64,000 nt of DNA from Acetobacter senegalensis (GCF_001580995.1 NZ_LHZU01000129.1:1-64000), one strand, 5' to 3'; counted from the first letter of the stretch, positions 54,692-64,000 are shown. Program-made: numbers and translations. The notes: generated by a model not told the origin, from the letters alone.

Positions 54692-57133
54692 ATGATCAGC
54701 AAGCCGTTTCGTGCGTTTTTCCCTGTTCTGGCCGTTCTGTTTCTGGGGCTGCTTTTCCCTCCCCTCCTCTCTCATAGCCAGGTCTGGGCGGCCGAGACGG
54801 ATACAAAGCAGGTCTCTCAACCTGCCACTCCCGCTACGCCGCTCATTTCAGATATTTCTGCCGTGGCTACAGATGCCACGCTGGATCAGATCAATAATGA
54901 GATCCGGGCCATCTATCAGGACAGCCTGAAAAACTACTCAAAGAGCGAAAACGCAGCGGTCTTTGCGGCTCTTCTCAAACGCGCCACGGCAGTTTCAACC
55001 CTTACGGACGCATTGCTCGCCAAGATAAAACCCTACGAATCCGTTTATCAGAATTTTCTGGACATCCTTGGCCAACCTCCCGGCAAGGATGCGCCGCCCG
55101 AAGCCGCCTCCATTACGGAACAGCGCAAGACTCTGGCCGCCAAACAGCGTGATATTTCCGGGCGTATTACGCGGCTGAAGCTCTATCAGCTTGAAGCCCA
55201 GCAACTGGTGGATGAACTCCGCCAGCACGGCACCGCCATTCAGCAGGCCACCCTCACACAACGGTTTCCCTCCCCGCTGGGGATCCCGTTCTGGACGCAA
55301 CTCATCGCCACATCCGGGGATGATACGGATCGTTTCTCCAGCATCGTGCAGGAAACTGGTGCGGTGCTGATTGAGGCCTTCCGCGGCACCCACGCCCTTT
55401 GGACATTGGGTGGTCTGGTTGTTGGCGGCCTGCTGCTGACGCTTTACTTCTTCTGCCATCATCCGGTGCGCATGCTGGTGGCCCGGTTTCTGCCAACGGG
55501 CCGCATCCGCCCTATTGCCGCAACCGTTCTATGCGCTGCCATCAGTGTGGCAGCATGGGCATTTGCCTTCCGCATTGTGTGGGGTGCCATAGCGTTCAAC
55601 AACCCGGCCTTGGGGGAAGATCTGGACACATTGGCCGATATGGTCGCGTCTCAGGTGCCGCTTTGCGGCTTTGTTATTGAACTGGGTATCAGCCTGCTGG
55701 CCAGCAAGCCGGAATGGCGGGTGTTTCCCATGCCGGACAAGGTTGCGCACAATCTGCGGCTGTTTCCCATCTGGTTTGCGGTCGCCCTGATTGTGCGCGG
55801 CGTTCTGCGCTATGTGGACACCAAAAGCGGGCTGAGCATCCTGCCGGTACAGTTGCTGGACGGGCTTTATACGCTGGCCGTCAGCCCGTTGCTGTTCGCC
55901 ATTCCGCGCCAGCTCCGCATTTCTGCCGAAGAAGGCTCCGGCAGCCACCCTACAGTGGCCCCGTTCCTACGCACAATTGCCATGACCATTTCCATTGTAT
56001 GCTGGCTGGCTGTTCTTTCTGGCTACATTCCTCTGGCCTACACTATTATCTCATGGGTTTCGGTCATGGCCATCACCATGACAGCCCTGTTGCTGCTTGC
56101 CCTTCTGGCCACAGCGCTGGGCAGCAGCGTCTTTCCCTCTCACGGGCCGATCGGGCAGCATCTGGTGCAACTGGGGCTTGCGGCGCGACTGGTGGATCAG
56201 GCCAGCGTTGTCATTCCCGGTTTGATCAGCGTGTTTCTGCTGGTTGTGGCGTTTTCCGTTGCCACGGCCGGCGCGGATTTTGACCCAACACAGGTTGGCA
56301 ACCGCATTCTCTTCATCTTCCGTGGGCAAAATGGGGCGTCCACAGAAGGCAGTTTCAATATCTCGCTGGATACCATTCTGCTTTGTGCGGTTTTGCCCAT
56401 TATCGGGCATTACGCCATTCGCATTCTCAAAAACTGGTTCCGTCAGCGCTTTTTTCCTACCACGCGGCTGGATATCGGGGCGCAGGCGTCCATCCTGAGC
56501 ATTATCACCTATTCCGCATGGATTCTGGTGGGACTGAGCATGGCGTCTGCCCTTGGCGTCACCATGAAGAGCATGACATGGGTGGTCAGTGCGCTTTCCG
56601 TGGGGATTGGTTTTGGTCTGCAATCCATTGTGCAGAATTTTGTGTCCGGCATTATCCTGATGGCCGAACGCCCCGTCTCCATTGGGGATGTGGTGGATAT
56701 TGCGGGCGCACATGGTGAAGTTGCCCGTATCAGCGTGCGATCCACCAATATCAAACTGGCTGATGGTTCCACCATGATTGTGCCGAACTCCCAGTTCATC
56801 ACATCAGCCGTGCGCAACGCCACGCGGGCCGAAAAGCCGGGCGTATTTACCCTCACCCTCCAGCTTCCGTTTGCGTCTGATCTGCAAAAAGCCATGGATG
56901 TGATGGTGGCCACCCTTGCCGCGTGCAAGAATGTTGACCCACAACTGGCCCCGACCGTCAGCATCTCTTCTGTAACCGATGGCTCAGCCCTGTTGACGGG
57001 CACAGCCCGCGCCCGCACAGGGCTGGACCCCGCTGCGGTAAGAAGTGAAGCCCTTTATGATCTGTGGCAGGCCTTTCAGAACAACCACATCCCCATCACG
57101 GTGCCGACCTCTCTGGCAGCCCCTAACAGCTAA
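54692..57133 (+). CDS. MscS-family mechanosensitive channel, large form
   Basis: Large MscS-type channel of 813 residues. It has a signal peptide (VLAVLFLGLLFPPLL), a periplasmic N-terminal region of about 200 residues similar to DUF3772, and then about ten membrane segments. The C-terminal MscS core is clear: VSALSVGIGFGLQSIVQNFVSG, the ERPVSIGDVVDI motif and VPNSQFITSAVRNATR. Family members release solutes on hypo-osmotic shock. A strong terminator follows. It is a single-gene unit between the small lipoprotein and dnaB. Confidence 0.92.
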   Translation: MISKPFRAFFPVLAVLFLGLLFPPLLSHSQVWAAETDTKQVSQPATPATPLISDISAVATDATLDQINNEIRAIYQDSLKNYSKSENAAVFAALLKRATAVSTLTDALLAKIKPYESVYQNFLDILGQPPGKDAPPEAASITEQRKTLAAKQRDISGRITRLKLYQLEAQQLVDELRQHGTAIQQATLTQRFPSPLGIPFWTQLIATSGDDTDRFSSIVQETGAVLIEAFRGTHALWTLGGLVVGGLLLTLYFFCHHPVRMLVARFLPTGRIRPIAATVLCAAISVAAWAFAFRIVWGAIAFNNPALGEDLDTLADMVASQVPLCGFVIELGISLLASKPEWRVFPMPDKVAHNLRLFPIWFAVALIVRGVLRYVDTKSGLSILPVQLLDGLYTLAVSPLLFAIPRQLRISAEEGSGSHPTVAPFLRTIAMTISIVCWLAVLSGYIPLAYTIISWVSVMAITMTALLLLALLATALGSSVFPSHGPIGQHLVQLGLAARLVDQASVVIPGLISVFLLVVAFSVATAGADFDPTQVGNRILFIFRGQNGASTEGSFNISLDTILLCAVLPIIGHYAIRILKNWFRQRFFPTTRLDIGAQASILSIITYSAWILVGLSMASALGVTMKSMTWVVSALSVGIGFGLQSIVQNFVSGIILMAERPVSIGDVVDIAGAHGEVARISVRSTNIKLADGSTMIVPNSQFITSAVRNATRAEKPGVFTLTLQLPFASDLQKAMDVMVATLAACKNVDPQLAPTVSISSVTDGSALLTGTARARTGLDPAAVRSEALYDLWQAFQNNHIPITVPTSLAAPNS

Positions 57134-57134
57134 C

Positions 57135-57164
57135 AAAAAAGCCGGGTTCCGAACCCGGCTTTTT
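57135..57164 (+). terminator. Strong bidirectional intrinsic terminator
   Basis: GCCGGGTT pairs with AACCCGGC (57141-57159), with a run of A before and TTTTT after, so it works in both directions: for the MscS gene (plus) and for dnaB (minus, ending 57242). Confidence 0.92.
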
Positions 57165-57241
57165 CTTTCCTGTGCAGGGAATATTGCTCGGTATGGCTAA
57201 AAAACCCACCGGCTCACTTCCCTCACCACCCGTCCGGCTGA

Positions 57242-58756
57242 TTAGCGAATCTGATCTTCGTGAATGGTATCCAGATCTGTAAAGCGTGTGTATTCGCCTT
57301 CAAAATACAGATGTACGGTGCCGGTTGGTCCGTGTCTCTGTTTTTCCAGAATCAGTTCTGCCTTGTTATGCACCAGCCCCATCTTGCGCTGCCAGTCATC
57401 AAGGGCCGCTGAGTATTTATCCATGGAATCGAAGGCCGTTTCCTTGGGCATGCGCTGCTGCAGATAATATTCATCACGGTAGACAAACATCACGGCATCG
57501 GCGTCCTGCTCGATCGAGCCGGATTCACGCAAGTCAGACAACATGGGGCGCTTGTCTTCCCGGCTTTCCACCTGACGCGAGAGCTGGGAAAGTGCGATAA
57601 CCGGCACTTCCAGTTCCTTTGCAATGGCTTTCAGCCCCTGCGTGATCATCGAGATTTCCAGCACGCGGCTTTCAGGACGCGTTCCCACGGAAGGACGCAT
57701 CAGCTGAAGGTAATCGACCACCACAAGGCTTAGGCCCTTGGTCCGCTTCAATCGGCGGCAGCGTGTCCGCATGGCGGAAAGGGAAATGGCCGGTGTATCA
57801 TCAATCACCAGCGGCAGGCGCGCCAGTTCGCGGCTCACGCGCACAAACCGGTCAAACTCCTTCTGCCCAATATCACCACGACGGATACGTTCGCTGGAAA
57901 CCTCGGACTGTTCTGACAGAATACGGGCGGCAAGCTGTTCCGCCGACATTTCCAGCGAGAAAATGGCAACGGCCCCTTTGGGCTGCACCCCCGGCCCTTT
58001 ATCCTCGGCATCCTGCATCAGAGCGCGTGCAGCAGAGAACGCAATCTTGGTGGCCAGCGCCGTCTTCCCCATGGCGGGACGTCCGGCGAGAATCAGAAGA
58101 TCAGAGGGGTGCAGCCCGCCGGTTTTCTTATCAAAATCACGCAGGCCGGAGGTCAGGCCGGAGACGTGTCCTTCGTTCTTGAACGCCTGCTCCGCCGTAT
58201 GAATGGCGTTGGCCAGCGCACGGTCAAAACCGACAAAACCGCCATCCTGCCCTTTTTCAGTTGCCAGCCGGAAAAGCGCTTCTTCCCCTGCCGCAATCTG
58301 GTCCGGACCGGACAGATCAGACGTTGCACCGAAGGCGTTGTTGACCACGCCCTCGCCAATATCAATCAGTTGCCGCCGAATCCAAGCATCATGAATGGCG
58401 CGCCCATAATCCCCGGCATTGATGATCCCCACCATGGAGGTCAGCAGCTTGCCCATATAGGCCATGCCACCCACCTCGGAGAGGATACCCGAGTTTTCCA
58501 GTTCCGCCCGCAAAGTAACCGGGTCTGCCAACTGGCCATTTTCAATGCGGCGGGCAATGGCGTCATAAATGCGGCCATTCACCTCGTTGGCGAAGTGTGC
58601 GCCCGTCAGAAAATCAGACACGCGATCATACGCGCGGTTGTTGGTCAGCAACGCGCCAAGCAGCGCCTGCTCCGCTTCAAGGTTGGCAGGCGGCTGGCGA
58701 AGAGAGAGCGACAGGAGCGTTTCGTCTTCCGGCCGCGCGGGGGCTGTTTTGGTCAT
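57242..58756 (-). CDS. dnaB: Replicative DNA helicase DnaB
   Basis: Hexameric 5'-3' helicase at the replication fork. The N-terminal domain includes PPANLEAEQALLGALLTN. The RecA-like motor has Walker A GRPAMGKTALA, the motif AIFSLEMSAEQLAARIL, the DnaB signature LVVVDYLQLMRP and the C-terminal DLRESGSIEQDADAVMFVYR. The ATG at 58756 (MTKTAPARPEDE) is preferred over a GTG two codons upstream, giving 504 residues. No ribosomal S18/L9 genes are nearby, unlike many bacteria. It ends just before the bidirectional terminator. Confidence 0.97.
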   Translation of the reverse strand: MTKTAPARPEDETLLSLSLRQPPANLEAEQALLGALLTNNRAYDRVSDFLTGAHFANEVNGRIYDAIARRIENGQLADPVTLRAELENSGILSEVGGMAYMGKLLTSMVGIINAGDYGRAIHDAWIRRQLIDIGEGVVNNAFGATSDLSGPDQIAAGEEALFRLATEKGQDGGFVGFDRALANAIHTAEQAFKNEGHVSGLTSGLRDFDKKTGGLHPSDLLILAGRPAMGKTALATKIAFSAARALMQDAEDKGPGVQPKGAVAIFSLEMSAEQLAARILSEQSEVSSERIRRGDIGQKEFDRFVRVSRELARLPLVIDDTPAISLSAMRTRCRRLKRTKGLSLVVVDYLQLMRPSVGTRPESRVLEISMITQGLKAIAKELEVPVIALSQLSRQVESREDKRPMLSDLRESGSIEQDADAVMFVYRDEYYLQQRMPKETAFDSMDKYSAALDDWQRKMGLVHNKAELILEKQRHGPTGTVHLYFEGEYTRFTDLDTIHEDQIR

Positions 58757-58943
58757 ACTCACGCCGTTGGTTCTAACAGGTCTTCATTATGACGTCTGCA
58801 TACGTTGTGGCAGCTTTCACGCCACACAAGGGGGTTTGTTTCCGCACCCAAAGTCAGGCGATGCCGGACTTAAATATCATAAGGGCTATCAGGCCTCTCA
58901 TCGGTGCGTTCACTTGATCAGAGTTCCCCACCGCCTCTCCGCT

Positions 58944-60143
58944 TCACAAGCGAGAGGCCGCCTGATCAAGAGCCTCAAATGCGGTGACGATATGGTAGAG
59001 TGAACTGGTTGGAATGGCCGTTACGGCTGGCTGGCCTGCCGCATCCAACTGGTCCAGCCACGTACCCTCCGGGCAGCCGGTGAAATAGCGGGTCAGCAGA
59101 GTGTCCGCCATCCGGGCGGCCAAATGATCTGCGGTGTCCTGCGGGTTGACGGTCAACACACCACGCAGAGCCTCCCCCTGCACCCACAAACGGGACGAGG
59201 CTTTCAGGACTGTCCCATCCCGTCCTATGCCGTCATACGCAAAAGCGGTGTGAACATTCACCCCATGCTGCAGCGCAAACGCGTAGAGGCGCTGACTTTG
59301 GTGCGCTGTCTGCACCCCGCTCCACCGTGTGTATTCATGCAGCAGCCATACCCATTCAAAATGATGGCCCGGCTCCACCCAGTTTCCGGCTTCTCCGGGG
59401 GCGGGTTGCCAGTTCTCCGTAAAAAACTCCCCCAATATGCCTGTTTCAGCATCCTGAAAGCGCGTGCTGAACAACACATACAGATCATGCGCCATTGCCA
59501 GATCTGCCGCATCTCGAGTGGTCTCATACAAGGCCAGAACGGCTTCCAGCAGATGCATATGGGGGTTCTGCTGACGGGGAGCGTCCTTTTGCGGCAGCGT
59601 ATTGAAAAAGCCACCAGTAGGCGCGCCCATATGGGCCTGTATCCAGCACAGGGTCTCCCGTGCCAACACCACGGCATCACCGCTCTTGTCCAGTCTGCCG
59701 TACCACGCCAGAGCAAACACCACGAAAGCGAGATCATACAGATCCGCTGTGGCATCCAGCACGCTTCCCTCCGGCGTCAGGCGGCACACCCAACCTCCAT
59801 CCGGGGTGCGTGCTTTCAGCAGAAAGTCGAAAATCCCTGCTGCGCATGCTTTCGCCTGTTTCCACCCCCGCAAACTGGCCCATGAAAACACAAAAAGCTG
59901 CCGGGCCTGCACCCGCACCCGCTTGAAAGGGGGTAACGCAGGCACACCGGCCAGGGTCAGGCTTTCCTGTGCTCCCCGCATGGCCGGGTGGCTCGGCGTT
60001 CCCTCACAGCCGGTTGAGGCCCAGAACGGCAAAGCCTGCTCAAACAGCCAGCGCTGAAAACGGTCCCGCACCATCTGCAAAGCAGTCCCCTGCCCGGAAG
60101 CAACGGACGAACCGAGGGGCGCTCTTTGAAGACCCTGCGGCAT
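58944..60143 (-). CDS. AGE-family sugar epimerase/isomerase
   Basis: N-acylglucosamine 2-epimerase (AGE) superfamily enzyme of 399 residues, an (alpha/alpha)6 barrel. Motifs include DATADLYDLAFVVFALAWY, NPHMHLLEAVLALYETTRD and the family signature NWVEPGHHFEWVWLLHEYT with active-site His residues. Relatives include mannose-6-phosphate isomerases, mannose isomerases and cellobiose epimerases, so the substrate is open. Its ATG overlaps the hldE stop by 1 nt (TGATG), implying translational coupling with heptose metabolism. A role in supplying mannose- or heptose-type sugars is likely but inferred. Confidence 0.85.
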   Translation of the reverse strand: MPQGLQRAPLGSSVASGQGTALQMVRDRFQRWLFEQALPFWASTGCEGTPSHPAMRGAQESLTLAGVPALPPFKRVRVQARQLFVFSWASLRGWKQAKACAAGIFDFLLKARTPDGGWVCRLTPEGSVLDATADLYDLAFVVFALAWYGRLDKSGDAVVLARETLCWIQAHMGAPTGGFFNTLPQKDAPRQQNPHMHLLEAVLALYETTRDAADLAMAHDLYVLFSTRFQDAETGILGEFFTENWQPAPGEAGNWVEPGHHFEWVWLLHEYTRWSGVQTAHQSQRLYAFALQHGVNVHTAFAYDGIGRDGTVLKASSRLWVQGEALRGVLTVNPQDTADHLAARMADTLLTRYFTGCPEGTWLDQLDAAGQPAVTAIPTSSLYHIVTAFEALDQAASRL

Positions 60144-61576
60144 CACGCACCGCGAATCCGGCCAATGGTGGATGTTGTGGAATGGCCCTGTGCCAGATCC
60201 GCCAGCACCAGCCTGCCTCCGGCGGCGGTGACCACATCGGCCCCCACCACGTCTTCCGGTTTGTAATCCGCCCCTTTGATCAACGCATCCGGCATCAGCG
60301 CCTTGATGGTTTCCAGCGGCGTGTCTTCCTCAAACGCCACGACTGCGTCCACATACCGTATGGCCGCCATCACCCGCGCACGGGAATCCAGCGTGTTGAC
60401 CGGGCGTTCCGGCCCTTTCAGGCGGCTGATGCTTGCATCCGTGTTCAAAGCCACCACCAGTCTGTCACACGCGGCACGGGCTTCCGCCAGCAGGCTGACA
60501 TGGCCGGGGTGCAGAATATCAAAGCAGCCATTGGTGAACCCCACCTTCAACCCTCGTGCCTGCCAACGCTGAACCTGTGCCCGCGCCGCTGCCAGCGGCA
60601 ACAGATGAGGGGCTTCATCAGGACCGGACTGTTCATCCAGTTCATGCAGCACTTCCTGAATATCCGCCGTGGCGGTGCCCAGTTTGCCCACCACAACCCC
60701 TGCGGCGGCATTAGCCACCCGCATGGCCTGCTCGAACGAGAGGCCGGAGCCAACCGCCAGCGCCATGGTGGCAATCACCGTATCGCCAGCGCCGGAGACA
60801 TCAAACACTTCCCGCGCGCGGGTGGGAATGGAGACAACCGCGCCATTCCGCTGCACCAGCATCATGCCTTTTTCAGAACGCGTGGCCAGAATGGCGTCGG
60901 CCTCCGCATCCGCCATCACCTTGCGGGCTGCGGCTTCTACCATCGCCTCGGTTTCCACCGGCAGACCTGAAGCCTCAGCCAGTTCACGGGCATTGGGTGT
61001 AATGCAGGTGGCCCCGCAATAGAGGCGATAATCTGGAGATTTTGGGTCCACAAACACCGGGATATTCCGGGCCTTTGCGGCACGGAACACGGTTTCCAGC
61101 ACCTGCGGGCTGCAAACCCCTTTGCCGTAATCAGACACCACAACGGCCTGCACGCCTTCAATACGTGCTTCAAGAGCCGCGCATAAATCCGCGGCTTCGC
61201 TCGCCTGCAAAGGCAGACGGCTTTCCTCGTCCGTCCGCACCACCTGCTGATGGGCGGCTATGAACCGGGTCTTGCAGATTGTGGGCCTGCTGGTGGTGCT
61301 CACGGTGGCATCCACCACATTCGGGCGTGCTGCCAGAGCGCTCCTTAACAGCCCTCCAGCCTCATCATTCCCCACCAGCCCCACCAGAATGGCCCGGCCC
61401 CCCAATGCCGTTACGTTGCTGGCCACGTTCCCGGCCCCGCCAGCCATTTCCCGCCGCTTGTCCAGCAACAGAACTGGCACCGGCGCTTCCGGCGAAATGC
61501 GCTCCATGCTGCCGTATAAAAAACGGTCCAGCATCACATCGCCAACACACAGAATGGAAACAGCCGAAAAATCCAT
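60143..61576 (-). CDS. hldE: Bifunctional heptose-7-phosphate kinase / heptose-1-phosphate adenylyltransferase
   Basis: HldE makes ADP-heptose for the lipopolysaccharide inner core in two activities. The N-terminal ribokinase-fold kinase shows GDVMLDRFLYG and the ATP site DVSGAGDTVIATMALA. The C-terminal nucleotidyltransferase shows GFTNGCFDILHPGHVSLL and VNTLDSRARVMAAIRYVD. Length 477 is normal for fused HldE. It is followed directly by the AGE enzyme with a 1-nt overlap and preceded by gmk five bases upstream, so the three genes form one unit. Confidence 0.96.
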   Translation of the reverse strand: MDFSAVSILCVGDVMLDRFLYGSMERISPEAPVPVLLLDKRREMAGGAGNVASNVTALGGRAILVGLVGNDEAGGLLRSALAARPNVVDATVSTTSRPTICKTRFIAAHQQVVRTDEESRLPLQASEAADLCAALEARIEGVQAVVVSDYGKGVCSPQVLETVFRAAKARNIPVFVDPKSPDYRLYCGATCITPNARELAEASGLPVETEAMVEAAARKVMADAEADAILATRSEKGMMLVQRNGAVVSIPTRAREVFDVSGAGDTVIATMALAVGSGLSFEQAMRVANAAAGVVVGKLGTATADIQEVLHELDEQSGPDEAPHLLPLAAARAQVQRWQARGLKVGFTNGCFDILHPGHVSLLAEARAACDRLVVALNTDASISRLKGPERPVNTLDSRARVMAAIRYVDAVVAFEEDTPLETIKALMPDALIKGADYKPEDVVGADVVTAAGGRLVLADLAQGHSTTSTIGRIRGA

Positions 61577-61581
61577 CAGGC

Positions 61582-62235
61582 TCAGGCTCCAAACGTCCCA
61601 ACAAATTCTTCAAGCCCGGTTTGCCGCCGGGTTTTCAGGCGTCCGGCTGTCAGAATGGCGCGGGCTTCAAAAATGGCACGGTCCAGATCCTTGTTCACCA
61701 CCACATGATCAAATTCGTGCCAGTGGGAAATTTCATCACGCGCGGCCGCCATACGCCGGGCAATTTCATCTGGATGGTCAGACGCACGGGAGGTCAGACG
61801 GCGCTCCAGTTCTTCCAGCGATGGCGGCAGCACAAACAGGCTGACAACATCATCCGGCAGTGCCTGACGCACCTGCTGGTGGCCCTGCCAGTCTATGTCG
61901 AACACCATGTCCTGCCCTGCAGCCAGCGCTTCCTCTACGGGAGCGCGGGGCGTGCCATAGCCACGGCCAAACACAATGGCCCATTCCAGCAACTGGCCCG
62001 TTGCTGCCATTTCCTCGAACTGCTCCATGGTGCGAAAGTGATAATGCACGCCTTCCTTCTCGCCTGGCCGTGGCTGGCGCGTCGTGACGGAAACGGAGTG
62101 GCGCAACTGGGGCTCGGAGGCCCGCAAGGCGTTGGCAATGGTCGATTTTCCTGCCCCGGACGGAGCGGAAATCACAAAACAGACTCCGCGCCGTTTCAAC
62201 CTCGCCCCTGCTTCAGACGTTCTGCCCTGCACCAT
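61582..62235 (-). CDS. gmk: Guanylate kinase
   Basis: Gmk phosphorylates GMP to GDP using ATP. The P-loop is ISAPSGAGKSTIANAL, followed by the GMP-binding VTTRQPRPGEKEGVHYHF, VFDIDWQGHQQVRQ and the C-terminal REEISHWHEFDHVVVNKD-type segment (here AARDEISHWHEFDHVVVN). The ATG at 62235 (MVQGRTSEAGARL) gives 217 residues; a TTG at 62247 is a less likely start. It lies 5 bp upstream of hldE on the same strand, so co-transcription with hldE and the AGE gene is likely. Divergent from the SDR gene. Confidence 0.96.
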   Translation of the reverse strand: MVQGRTSEAGARLKRRGVCFVISAPSGAGKSTIANALRASEPQLRHSVSVTTRQPRPGEKEGVHYHFRTMEQFEEMAATGQLLEWAIVFGRGYGTPRAPVEEALAAGQDMVFDIDWQGHQQVRQALPDDVVSLFVLPPSLEELERRLTSRASDHPDEIARRMAAARDEISHWHEFDHVVVNKDLDRAIFEARAILTAGRLKTRRQTGLEEFVGTFGA

Positions 62236-62366
62236 ACCGCGTTCCAACTCCCGTGTTGCTCACCCGCCAGCAAACTCTTGGGAAAGCATGGCCTTGGCAG
62301 CCATGCATGCCCGCTTTGCCCTGTGGCGTGCAGCCCTTCTAACAGTCTCGCGTTAAGAGAGCGACC

Positions 62367-63185
62367 ATGAAACATAATACCGTTCTGATAACCGGAGCCT
62401 CCTCCGGCCTCGGGCGCTCACTGGCCCTCACTCTGGCACGGCCCGGACGCATGCTGCATCTGGGCGGACGGAATGAGACCCGGCTGATGGAAACCGCCCG
62501 GCAGTGCATCTCGCACGGAGCAGGTGTGGACATCGCACGATGCGATGTCGCCGACCGGCAGACCATGGCGGAATGGGTGAAAAGCACCGGGCAGCTTGAT
62601 CTGGTATTGGCCTGCGCAGGCATTACCGGGGGCACCCGCAAGCCCGAAACGCCGGATGATGCCCCTTACGAGCCTGACGAACAGGTACGACGCTTTTTTG
62701 CCACCAATATGGATGGCGTTCTGAACACTGTTCTGCCCGCCATGGCGTTGATGCGCCGCCAGCCCCGTGCGGCAGATGGCATGCGGGGGCGAATCTGCGC
62801 CATTTCCTCCGTTGCGGGGCTGGTCTCCTATCCCGGAACGCCGTCCTATGGCGCGGCGAAAGCGGCGGTTGACCGGTTTATGGTGGCCACTGGCGGGAAT
62901 ATGAAGCAGGCAGGTATTCTGTGTTCTTCCGTGGTGTGCGGGTTCCTCAACACCCCCATGACGGCGCAAAACCGCTTCCCCATGCCGGGCATGACAGATG
63001 TGGATAACGCCAGCCGCCGTATTCTGCGCGGCCTGCGCCGCAACGAAAGACGCATTGTTTTTCCATTATGGCTTGCAGCCGGGTCCAGATTTATGGACCT
63101 TCTGCCTATACGGCTGGCGGAAGCCTATTACACCCATCAGCCCACCGGGGCTGCGGGCACCATGCCAGAGCCGGACCTGTCATGA
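62367..63185 (+). CDS. Short-chain dehydrogenase/reductase (SDR)
   Basis: Classical-type SDR oxidoreductase of 272 residues. NAD(P) motif VLITGASSGLGRSLALTL, the NAG-like ACAGITGG, catalytic Ser in AISSVAGLVSY and the YxxxK pair in YGAAKAAVDRF. It is slightly longer than usual, with a C-terminal extension that contains a short hydrophobic stretch (FPLWLAAGSRFMDLLPI), so membrane association is possible. The substrate is unknown. It precedes the NCS1 permease gene by 28 bp on the same strand and may be co-transcribed. Confidence 0.9.
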   Translation: MKHNTVLITGASSGLGRSLALTLARPGRMLHLGGRNETRLMETARQCISHGAGVDIARCDVADRQTMAEWVKSTGQLDLVLACAGITGGTRKPETPDDAPYEPDEQVRRFFATNMDGVLNTVLPAMALMRRQPRAADGMRGRICAISSVAGLVSYPGTPSYGAAKAAVDRFMVATGGNMKQAGILCSSVVCGFLNTPMTAQNRFPMPGMTDVDNASRRILRGLRRNERRIVFPLWLAAGSRFMDLLPIRLAEAYYTHQPTGAAGTMPEPDLS

Positions 63186-63213
63186 CCCTTTTAGCCTGAG
63201 GACCCTCCCCGGC

Positions 63214-64000
63214 ATGAACCACCAGTCCACCCCCGTTTCCGCTTCTTCTCCCGGTGGCCTGATGGAAGAGCTTTCAGCCGCATCCGTGCGCGAACCCGTG
63301 CCCGCTGCGCTGAAGACCATGAAGATGGACCGTGTCTTCTGGAGCCATTTTTCCCCCAACCTCGGCCCCGGCGGCTGGGTGACGGGGGCGTTGCTCACCA
63401 GCATGGGGCTGGATTTCAAGACCGGGGTGCTCGCCATTGTGCTCGGCAACATAATCGGGGCGCTACCAGTTGCCCTTGCTGCCGCCATTGGCCCCGCCAT
63501 GGGGCTGACACAGATGGAGGCCTCCCGCCGGGCGCTGGGGCAGATTGGCATCCGCCCACCTGCCTTCCTGAACTGGATCTATTGCGTCGGGTGGGATGCG
63601 GTAAACAACGTGCCCGCCGCCACAGCCCTGATGGCGCTGTTGCTGCTGGGCGGCATTTCCTCCCCTTTCTGGCTGGCTCTTGGTGTTCTGGCCGCAACCC
63701 AGATGGTGGCCTCCATTTACGGGCACCACGTTGTGCAGCTTTTGCAGAAATATCTGGGTGGGGTACTGCTGATCACCTTTGCCCTGATGGGCATTACGCT
63801 GGCGGTGGAAGGGACGGCCCCCATAGCCGCCCATCATCCCGTAAGCTGGCAGACTTTTCTGCTGGCCACAGGCGTTCTTGTCAGCTTCAATCTGTCTTGG
63901 GCATCCTATTCTTCTGATTACACGCGGTATCTGCCAGCGTCTTCCAGTCCGAAAAAAGTGGTGCTTCTGGCGTTGGCGGGGCTTCTGGGTTCCGCCATTC
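63214..64000 (+). CDS. NCS1-type nucleobase/cation symporter, 3' end outside the window
   Basis: Partial gene: 262 codons are visible from an ATG at 63214 and the frame is open at the window end. The protein shows several hydrophobic segments and NCS1/PucI-CodB-like features: FFSPNLGPGGWV-type start (WSHFSPNLGPGGWVTGALLT), GNIIGALPVALAAAIGPAMG and SFNLSWASYSSDYTRYLPA. Such proteins import cytosine, purines, hydantoins or thiamine with protons or sodium. The substrate cannot be fixed. An NCS1 full-length protein has about 400-500 residues. Confidence 0.88.
   Translation, partial: MNHQSTPVSASSPGGLMEELSAASVREPVPAALKTMKMDRVFWSHFSPNLGPGGWVTGALLTSMGLDFKTGVLAIVLGNIIGALPVALAAAIGPAMGLTQMEASRRALGQIGIRPPAFLNWIYCVGWDAVNNVPAATALMALLLLGGISSPFWLALGVLAATQMVASIYGHHVVQLLQKYLGGVLLITFALMGITLAVEGTAPIAAHHPVSWQTFLLATGVLVSFNLSWASYSSDYTRYLPASSSPKKVVLLALAGLLGSAI

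Overview
The window (about 64 kb, moderately GC-rich with AT-rich islands) looks like chromosome from an acetic acid bacterium, most likely Acetobacter or a close relative in the Alphaproteobacteria. This rests on gene order and content and is an inference: the dusB-ntrB-ntrC-ntrY-ntrX-hfq-hflX array, the fused ispDF, a PoxB-type pyruvate dehydrogenase, acetyl-CoA synthetase and many small exported proteins. No phage, transposase, CRISPR array or rRNA operon is visible. The first and last bases cut through a tandem repeat and an NCS1 transporter gene.

Region by region. 0.1-9.2 kb (minus strand): the nitrogen-regulation operon, ending in hfq-hflX and a terminator. NtrC and NtrX both lack the GAFTGA loop used to contact sigma-54. 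9.4-10.6 kb: ispDF. 10.8-17.8 kb (minus strand): a surface-polysaccharide block with UDP-galactopyranose mutase, a GT2 glycosyltransferase, an AT-rich multi-membrane-span protein and two paralogous GtrB-like transferases. A roughly 94-bp repeat with inverted ends occurs twice here and brackets the GtrB-like pair. 18.1-30.9 kb: housekeeping and hypothetical genes (pepA, cysQ, tsaC/Sua5, an FAD-linked oxidase, a coiled-coil protein, a PduO-type adenosyltransferase, DUF423, an RlmM-like methyltransferase, an LCM-family methyltransferase, DUF1653, CHRD). The LCM-family gene has a possible RNA pseudoknot in its leader.

30.9-38.7 kb: central and carbon-nitrogen metabolism, with acs, a DUF2501-like exported protein, a GntR/FCD regulator and a type-B putA. 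The putA gene lacks a DNA-binding domain of its own and has a long palindrome upstream. 39.0-46.4 kb: an accessory stretch with a GlcG/HbpS-like protein, DUF1275, three overlapping genes for exported proteins (two of them cupins), a methyltransferase, an amino-acid permease and an outer-membrane barrel. 46.4-49.5 kb: a long AT-rich leader, poxB, a possible eroded small gene and tRNA-Gly(CCC).

49.5-64 kb: core genes radA, ugd, mlaE-mlaF, a small lipoprotein, an MscS-family channel, dnaB, then gmk-hldE-AGE epimerase, an SDR and a truncated NCS1 permease. Ugd, HldE and the AGE protein fit envelope sugar supply, and MlaEF fits outer-membrane lipid asymmetry. Acs and PoxB both feed acetate and acetyl-CoA metabolism, and PutA with the GntR regulator forms a likely proline-catabolism module.
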